NCBI GenBank assembly: GCA_004794785.1
Contig: SJOL01004250.1
Span: 116,585-180,584 of the forward strand
DNA length: 64,000 bases
Source of the DNA: Opisthorchis felineus
Lineage: Eukaryota > Platyhelminthes > Trematoda > Opisthorchiida > Opisthorchiidae
Direction of reading: 5' to 3'
Part shown: in pieces, positions 58,552 to 64,000 of the stretch
Layout of the letters: each line of letters opens with the position of its first letter
Position numbering within the stretch: the first letter of the stretch is position 1
Notes under the pieces: generated by a model
Told to the model about the DNA's origin: nothing
Database searches by the model: none
What the model saw: the letters and a program-made list of their open reading frames with translations, nothing else
Position numbers and translations under genes: made by a program

Positions 58552-58689
58552 TTGTGGTAGGCTAACACTAAGTCTTCCCCATCCACCTTCATTATTTTCC
58601 TCACAATAAGGCTTTCAAGTAAATCATGGTTGTACGGCAGCGAAGCATCAGTGTTGAAAACTGATGTCATGCTGCCGGTGATGATGATG

Positions 58690-60005
58690 ACACCGTCCTG
58701 GGCGATGACCTTGGAACCCCCGATGGCTTCGGAACTGAGCGAATGCTTTTTGTCCCTCAAGCGTCACCGAGCTGCTGGTCCTAACGAACCCCCACACGTG
58801 ATGGAAGTGAAACCCTCAGTCCGTGTTTGTCTAACTTATTTACCTCCATCTGACTTGAAGAGTCTGTCCCTACCAACTGGTGTAAGTCGATAGTGGCGCC
58901 TATTTCCAAAAAGATTCTCGCAATCATTGTGTCAGTCACAGAGAACTGAGCTTGACCCTCCTTTGTAATCAGACTCTACGTCGTCTTAGGAAGGATCGTG
59001 AAGGCGGGATCCAAGAACAGAAAGCTGGATTCTAGGGGCTAGGGTGACGACATGCATATAGGCGCTCCACCATGTTGATGTTCTTTGGCTTCAAAAGTGC
59101 GTTCGATTCAGTCGACGGGCTCGTTCTTTTATTGGCGCGCTACGCAACCAGGTATACCGTGAATATCATTCGCTGTTTTTATTAGCATACTCGTGGACGC
59201 GTGAGATGGTATGGAGAGCTCTCCAAAAGTTTCCCTACAAGCACCAGTGTCCAACAAGAAATTCCCTTCTCATTTTCGTTTTATTCTGTTATTGATGGGA
59301 TAATGAGGCGAACACTCAGGTTTCCAAACTCCTGGTGTTCAGGTACCTTCGAGCGAGAACCTTGTCGACCTGGAGTATGCAGACGGTATTTGTGTAACTT
59401 TTGAAGAGCAGGAAGCGCAAACATTACTTGATAAACTGACCAAGGTCACCCAACCCTTCGGAATTTCCCTAGCGCCCATAAAGTGCAAAGTCATACTACA
59501 GAGCATACGATCTTTGAAAATGCTTTTAGGAATTCAAGTAGTGACACTCTATTTATCTCAGGAGTTGCATTGAGTCTGACGGTAGTGTGAAAAACGAACT
59601 GAACGCACGAATCTCTAAAGCCAGAATCGTGTCTGCCAATTTGCGCCACTTGTGGCGTCAAAAAGGCATATCACCATGTTTCAAAGAACGCGTATGTTAG
59701 ACTACAGTACGGGCTATATTGTTGCACGGCTGTGAGGCTTGGCCATTTGCGGCGAAGGATCTGAGACGTCTTCAGGTCTTTGATTACCGATGCCTCAGAA
59801 CTGTAGCTGGAATAGGCTGGAACCAGTGAATACGCAATGAGGTGATCAGGAGATGGGTTTCTGGAGAAACAGACGGTATTGCGCTCAAAGAATGCATCCA
59901 GCACTGCAAGCTAAGGTGGATGGGTCATGTGTTACACATGCCTAGTTACCGCCTCACAAGACGAGTGCTGTTTCGTGTGCCTAATTAGGAGCTGCGGAAA
60001 CTTAG
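58690..60005 (+). mobile_element. Second LINE copy, directly downstream of the first, heavily decayed
   Basis: It begins within the GAT tail of the previous copy, with the RT linker (LGDDLGTPDGFGTERM in one frame; SECFLSLKRHRAAGPNEPPH in another). It continues through a VDSVDG-type motif A region (about 59110), QEIPFSFSFYSVIDGIMRRT (59240-59310), LVDLEYADGICVTFEEQEAQ (motif C, second Asp changed to Gly, at about 59375-59395) and the post-RT block (NARISKARIVSANLRHLWRQ at about 59605; LRWMGHVLHMPSYRLTRRVL at about 59915). It fades out at about 60005. It is more diverged from the other copies and may be another subfamily. Confidence 0.8.
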
Positions 60006-60009
60006 AGGT

Positions 60010-61630
60010 GGATACACTTTATCTATGACAACGGACTCATCCTCCGATAAAACAATCGGTATTCACCATAAATTTATGATAGTTGTGCCGTGATCCGAAC
60101 TCCTGGAGAGATGTATGCTTAGTTAGATCTCTGAAGTACTTGGATGTCAATCGGATCACTTGACTGCCAATGGCATAACGAATGCTGCGCCACTACGTTC
60201 TACTCCGAACCCTAACATCTCACTGATGGTGTCACCTTCATTGGTGATGAAACGTTTGTGATCAGATTGCCCTGCTCAGCGAACAAACCAACGACCATCT
60301 ACGCTACCCACCGACGTTATCCTCAATAGCAATCCATATATTTTCGTTCTTGCAGATTCGCTTACTCTGTATTACGTATCAGAAAAACATCCGCATCTGA
60401 CGGGGCCTTAGTCTCATTTGTTCATAAATGTTTGGCCTCATCGACTCCCGAATGGGGTGGAAATCATTTAAACAGAGAAGGTCGTTTGTTGCGACGACTT
60501 CATAGATGTACATAAAGGGGTGGACATTACTGCTGGGCTGTTCACTGGATGGAATCTGCAGCCTGAGTATGTTGCATGGACGACGCAGGCACAAACTTTA
60601 TGTCATTTTTGTTTTCTTCTCATACTGCTGCTGCCTTCCTCCGATATTTTACTGGCCAGGGACCAGTCCCCCGGAGAAGATCCTGTTTGGTCAGTCCTTT
60701 GAAGCATCTTTTGAATTATCAGACTGAGGGGATACTTCTTGCCACTTTGGATCACGGATCATTCTCAAACATATTTTCCTATGAATCTCCCTCAAAATAA
60801 ACCAAGGATTTTCTGCCTCTGTTACCGAAAGCTCAGCGTTAACGATTCAGCAAAGTGTGGTCGTTGCCATTCTGATTGGACAGCGTGAACCTGTACAAAT
60901 TGAACCTGTACAGTGGTTAACTAGTCCGTGCACGCCCGTGTGCAAACTGTAATAATAATAATAATGTAATAAGTGAAGTAATGACAAACCGCGGACACTT
61001 TTCAGTGGTCCGATATCTTACCATTCCATGGTCCTTGAAGCTGACTGTTGGTTGAGACTTATCAGCACGTTTAGATTGAGGACGATATATTTTTCATTGC
61101 CACACTCCATTGACCATCGTCCAGTACTCTGTTTATGCTTCAATTGATACAAGCCCAATAGTTTATCCCAGTTTGGTCCAGTGCGTGAACAAACTGCAAC
61201 CACTTGCTTTTCTAAACAACTTGAAGCTTACAAATCGTGTAGCTCAAGTACAGCATGAACCATTCGAGAGGAGGGGTGTATTCCACTGGCTAAAGCGAGG
61301 TTTGTTTTTAGCAAGTTACTTTTGTGGTCTTTCAGTGTGTTCAGCGGTATCAGTTCCCCCGCGGTAGAGACTTGGCCTCAGAAGGAACAATTTTTTGCTT
61401 ATCTGTGCTGATAGAGCGAACTGTATAAGACCTTAAGGACCTCCAATCTAGACTGCGCAATTCAAGATAGTCCCAGGAATACCTAGGCCTGGTATCTTCA
61501 AAAGATTTAAGGTTAAACGAAATAAGGGACAGCTATTGAACATTGAAGTGTGCTTATGGATGAAAGAAAATCTGTTGTTTTTAAACCGCCACTTTACTGC
61601 GATGAGAACTAAACCATCTTTAATTTTGTT
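60010..61630. other. Intron sequence, nothing recognised
   Basis: Part of the long BLM intron after the second LINE copy. It holds the (AAT)n tract only. Confidence 0.55.
60950..60965. repeat. Short (AAT)n tract
   Basis: Five AAT units in the BLM intron. It could be the tail of a lost retroposon, but no body is recognised before it. Confidence 0.7.
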
Positions 61631-61639
61631 TCGTTCCAG

Positions 61640-61844
61640 GCTCGACTACCGCCTACTAGTTCTTCGATTTCACGTACTGAGGACAGCTGGGGTGATTTTG
61701 ATTTCGGTGAAAGTATTACCAAATCTACTCGGACACCAATTCAGTCTTTGCCTAGTGAATCGGTCAAGAAGCTTCCCAAGCCACCACAAACAACCCAGTT
61801 ATTTGAAGCCGCAAGACCAGTCCTACATGCAGATACTGGCGAAG
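61640..61844 (+). CDS. BLM: BLM-like helicase exon, acidic aromatic patch before the helicase core
   Basis: The acceptor TTTCGTTCCAG ends at 61639, and the exon opens in phase 0, as required by the 50958 donor. It reads ARLPPTSSSISRTEDSWGDF followed by DFGES and a Pro/Ser/Lys-rich tail, ending at a donor with GTGGTG at 61845 in phase 1. In BLM proteins an acidic, Asp/Trp/Phe-rich segment sits in the same place, shortly before the FPH motif that opens the helicase domain. The donor is not a perfect consensus; I chose it because its phase joins the next exon exactly (G + AG gives Glu), while reading on meets no better donor before a stop near 61923. Confidence 0.72.
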
Positions 61845-61905
61845 GTGGTGTTTTTCTCCCTCTGTCCACTACACTTTCTAAGTGGGGTACGCGTTTTTTG
61901 CCTAA

Positions 61906-62226
<321 letters not shown>

Positions 62227-62725
62227 TGACGTGGACAATTCATCGACGGTCTTTTGTGTTATCCATCCAACAAATGCTGGACTATCTCAGTTGCGGATCA
62301 AGAAAGATTGAGATGCGGGATTGCTTAGTCTCCATTGTTCTCCCAATATTTTCACTAGAGAGGTGGGAAAATCACACCAAAGATCTGCAGTATAACTATT
62401 CCTACACAATGATGGAGATGCAGTTTAAAATGAAAAAAAACTGTATCTTCCTTCCGGCGTTCCCCCTGTTCCTTCTGAACACTCAAGTGACGCCTAGACC
62501 GCTTGACTGAGCAATGTTAAGGGTGCTATCGTTACGTCCCGACTTATCAAAAGAGACCAAAGTACTGTTCTGAGTGTGAGCGTCGTCATGGCCTGAAGAT
62601 GCGCGGGGACTGAAATATCATTCGACACCTCGAATTTAAACAGAATTCTGGTTAGAAGTTCTACACTCTACCCTTGATGGCTTCTTGATTGTGAGCTTGA
62701 ACCTCATTCTCTGTATCATTTCGAC

Positions 62726-62738
62726 TCATGTCCGACTG
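62726..62738. repeat. Left target-site duplication of the 62739 SINE
   Basis: TCATGTCCGACTG, identical to 62922-62934 on the other side of the SINE. Confidence 0.88.
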
Positions 62739-62921
62739 CGAGATGGCTCAGTGGTTAGAGTGCGAATTTACTGACCGGAAGGTCCGTGGTTCGAACCCGA
62801 TCTCTGCCTCTCACTCTCACTATGTCTAGACTTGGGCAACCTGGTAGTATGCCAGCCCTCGTGCTTCCTTCTGGTGGCATGGCAGTTAGGCACCGGAAGC
62901 TTGCTACAGCTGAAAGATTTT
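62739..62921 (+). mobile_element. tRNA-derived SINE, full length, with target-site duplication
   Basis: This is the reference copy of the SINE family, 183 bp. A canonical Pol III A box (TGGCTCAGTGG, 62744-62754) and B box (GGTTCGAACCC, 62788-62798) show its tRNA origin. The body carries the family signature CTAGACTTGGGCAACCTGG and GGTGGCATGGCAGTTAGGCACC, and the end is GCTACAGCTGAAAGATTTT. The 13-bp TCATGTCCGACTG flanks it at 62726-62738 and 62922-62934. It lies in the BLM intron after the helicase exon. Confidence 0.92.
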
Positions 62922-62934
62922 TCATGTCCGACTG
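62922..62934. repeat. Right target-site duplication of the 62739 SINE
   Basis: TCATGTCCGACTG, identical to 62726-62738. Confidence 0.88.
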
Positions 62935-63059
62935 GAGAATAGATGCATGGCAGTTGAGCAAGAAATACAATTTTCATATGGGATATTATTATGTTGAAAC
63001 ACGAAGCTTGCATACAGTCAAATGTATCCGACTTATTACTTGGCTTTTCATTGGACTAC

Positions 63060-63565
63060 GGTCTATTCGAATGAGGGTTTCGCCCCTTAAGGGCTGAGAA
63101 GCACTGTACGGCTGTTTCATCCTTGTTGGGAATCATCAGCAATGCACATCTCACTTATCGCCATGGGAATTCGAACCCGCGACATCCCGGCCAGTAGTTG
63201 AAGGCCATACAGCTTGGCGGCGACGGGCTGACTGATCTGTTTTACTTGTACTTGGATAAGATATGGCGCTACTCATCCTTCACTCTCGCCATTCATATCA
63301 CGTGTTCACGTGGTGACTACCTCCTCGAGTGACGACTTCGCATGCAAGAGGAGATTTCGAAATTTCATTAGACTTAATCATGCAAGTGATGTCAGTCTAT
63401 GCTGAAAATCCGAAAAGCACTGTACAGCCACCGTGGATTCGAATTTCCCTGGGTATTCGTGAGTTGCGCACTGCTGATGAAGCAGCTGTGCGGTGCTTCT
63501 GGGCTTTTCAACACAGACTGATTTCTCCTGCAGGATGGAATCTATTTTGGAATTTCAGTGCCTGC
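63060..63565 (-). repeat. Second SINE-like repeat family, two neighbouring copies in opposite orientation
   Basis: The copy at 63070-63330 (minus) holds GAATTCGAACCCGCGACATC, the reversed B box, and the CACGTGTTCACGTGG palindrome-like block. A second copy at about 63405-63525 is in the other orientation (GTGGATTCGAATTTCCCTGG; CGCACTGCTGATGAAGC; GCACAGC-type end). It lies in the BLM intron downstream of the helicase exon. Confidence 0.6.
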
Positions 63566-63864
63566 TTATGATGTCACCAGGCTGCAGTCTGTTCCGCTAG
63601 ACCAGACACCTCTCAGTAAAGCTCCCTGTCGTTAAAGTGGCCTCAGCTAGAAATTAGACTGAATCTATTGTTTTGGAGACAAATCCACCCGGCTGTGCAC
63701 AGGATGCTACGCCTAATCACAATACAATGACTATCATTGATTATCGCACGTGTTTACCCCAGGTGTTCTGAAATCAATTCACAGATGACCACTGGTGCGG
63801 TTGTGGCGGTGATCCCTGTAGTTTATTATTCTTATTACTGTACACTCTTCACTCGATGGGCAAT

Positions 63865-64000
63865 CCGCAATCGATCGACATAACCAGAACAGTTATTGGG
63901 CCGTCGTTCGAGGCGTCGGGCAAACCAATCACACCGCCCAAGTGTTAACATGCTCGCCCTGAAAATTCAGATGCGTCCCGCGTGCGCCGGTGGTAACACT
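63865..64000 (+). repeat. Dispersed repeat shared with 13045-13205, cut by the window end
   Basis: Same orientation as the copy at 13 kb. This copy has an extra segment (TTCGAGGCG) between GGGCCGTCG and TCGGGCAAA. Confidence 0.5.

Larger units (their letters stand above)
56265..58670 (+). mobile_element. Non-LTR retrotransposon (LINE) with endonuclease and reverse transcriptase, decayed
   Basis: This is the most complete LINE copy. An AP-type endonuclease is readable from about 56265 (LAAFNVCTLQQAGRQAA, then VCCVSETRIQD, a conserved Glu motif) to about 56990 with stops and shifts. The linker between endonuclease and RT is mostly deleted. The RT begins at about 57050 (PGPDGLPPALFKDM across frames) and continues through GVRQGC at about 57595, FNFVIDEIMRRTLE, LEYADDIVLVFEEE (motif C at about 57720) and FGMHLASTKCRVMLVD. 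The C-terminal part follows (NARICKARVAFANLRHLW; LCWLGHVLRMRNHCLPKGVL; CQWRSCCQFPSRLPE). The 3' end has GGCTAACACTAAGTC, a CTTTCAAGTAAATCATGG stretch and a (GAT)n tail at 58660-58690. The catalytic YADD is intact but the frame is broken in many places. I cannot name the clade with certainty; RTE- or CR1-like is possible. Confidence 0.88.
50959..61639 (+). other. 10.7-kb BLM intron filled with retroelements
   Basis: The span runs from the donor GTAACT at 50959 to the acceptor TTCCAG at 61639, both in phase 0. It holds a sense SINE (51125-51305), an antisense Gypsy element (52412-55624), a sense LINE (about 56.2-58.67 kb) and a second sense LINE copy (58.69-60.0 kb). Together these account for most of its length. 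The parts 51320-52400 and 60010-61600 show no recognised element apart from an AAT microsatellite. The other introns of this gene that I can measure are 55, 146 and 175 nt, so most of the growth here is by insertion. Confidence 0.75.

Noticed and set aside
62352..62400. GTG GGA AAA TCA reading as V-G-K-S, a possible continuation of the BLM Walker A motif
   Set aside because: The following codons (H Q R S A V, then stop) do not match the conserved LCYQLPA-type sequence after GKS in RecQ helicases, and the splice junction would give the wrong residues before GKS. The real exon must lie beyond the window.
62739..62921. Possible tRNA gene
   Set aside because: A and B boxes are present, but the rest does not fold as a tRNA and the same 183-bp unit is dispersed with target duplications, which marks a SINE.

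Overview
The window looks like a piece of a flatworm (Platyhelminthes) nuclear genome, most likely a tapeworm. The reasons are: GC content in the low-to-mid 40s; one intron-containing gene with both very short introns (27-55 nt) and one of about 10.7 kb; and dense, broken copies of LINE, Penelope-like, Ty3/Gypsy and tRNA-derived SINE elements that resemble families I associate with parasitic flatworms. The species cannot be read from the sequence; a diphyllobothriidean tapeworm is my best guess.

The only cellular gene I can support is on the + strand from about 49.75 kb to beyond 62.2 kb. It encodes the N-terminal half of a Bloom-syndrome-type RecQ helicase (BLM). Exons with mutually consistent splice phases lie at 50287-50734 (BDHCT-like domain), 50790-50958, 61640-61844 and 61991-62197 (start of the helicase core). 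A small exon at 50050-50111 and a first exon with an ATG at 49749 are less certain. The exon carrying the Walker A lysine and the rest of the helicase lie beyond the window.

The intron between 50959 and 61639 is a transposon nest. It holds a SINE (51125-51305), a complete but inactivated Ty3/Gypsy element on the minus strand with 171-bp LTRs (52412-55624), a LINE with endonuclease and reverse transcriptase remains (about 56.2-58.7 kb, +), and a second LINE copy directly behind it (58.7-60.0 kb, +).

The rest is intergenic or unresolved and built from decayed mobile DNA: a LINE 3' end (about 4.0-4.4 kb, -); a 5'-truncated Penelope-like element with a 13-bp target-site duplication (5352-6073, -); a second SINE-like family (6.5-6.9, 8.2-8.4, 63.06-63.56 kb); an unnamed retroposon family with AATAAA(ATT)n tails (22.4-23.15 kb -, 26.0-26.35 kb +, 33.6-35.1 kb +, 41.8 kb +); a LINE fragment (29.7-30.2 kb, -); a Gypsy gag remnant with a primer-binding-site-like sequence (31.2-31.65 kb, +); a PHD-type zinc-finger fragment beside a 724-base assembly gap (37225-37948); a LINE (39.64-41.4 kb, +); a CACTA/EnSpm-type DUF4218-like remnant (42.28-42.77 kb, -); and two long minus-strand LINE remains (43.25-45.67 and 46.6-48.65 kb), each interrupted by SINEs. 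Long stretches in the first 22 kb and at 23.2-29.6 kb show no recognisable gene.

The clearest structures beyond the gene are insertion scars that can be read exactly: 13-bp duplications around the Penelope element and one SINE, and an 11-bp duplication around a SINE nested in a LINE. The Gypsy copy has 97% identical LTRs, yet its reverse transcriptase has changes at two catalytic aspartates and its integrase core is deleted.
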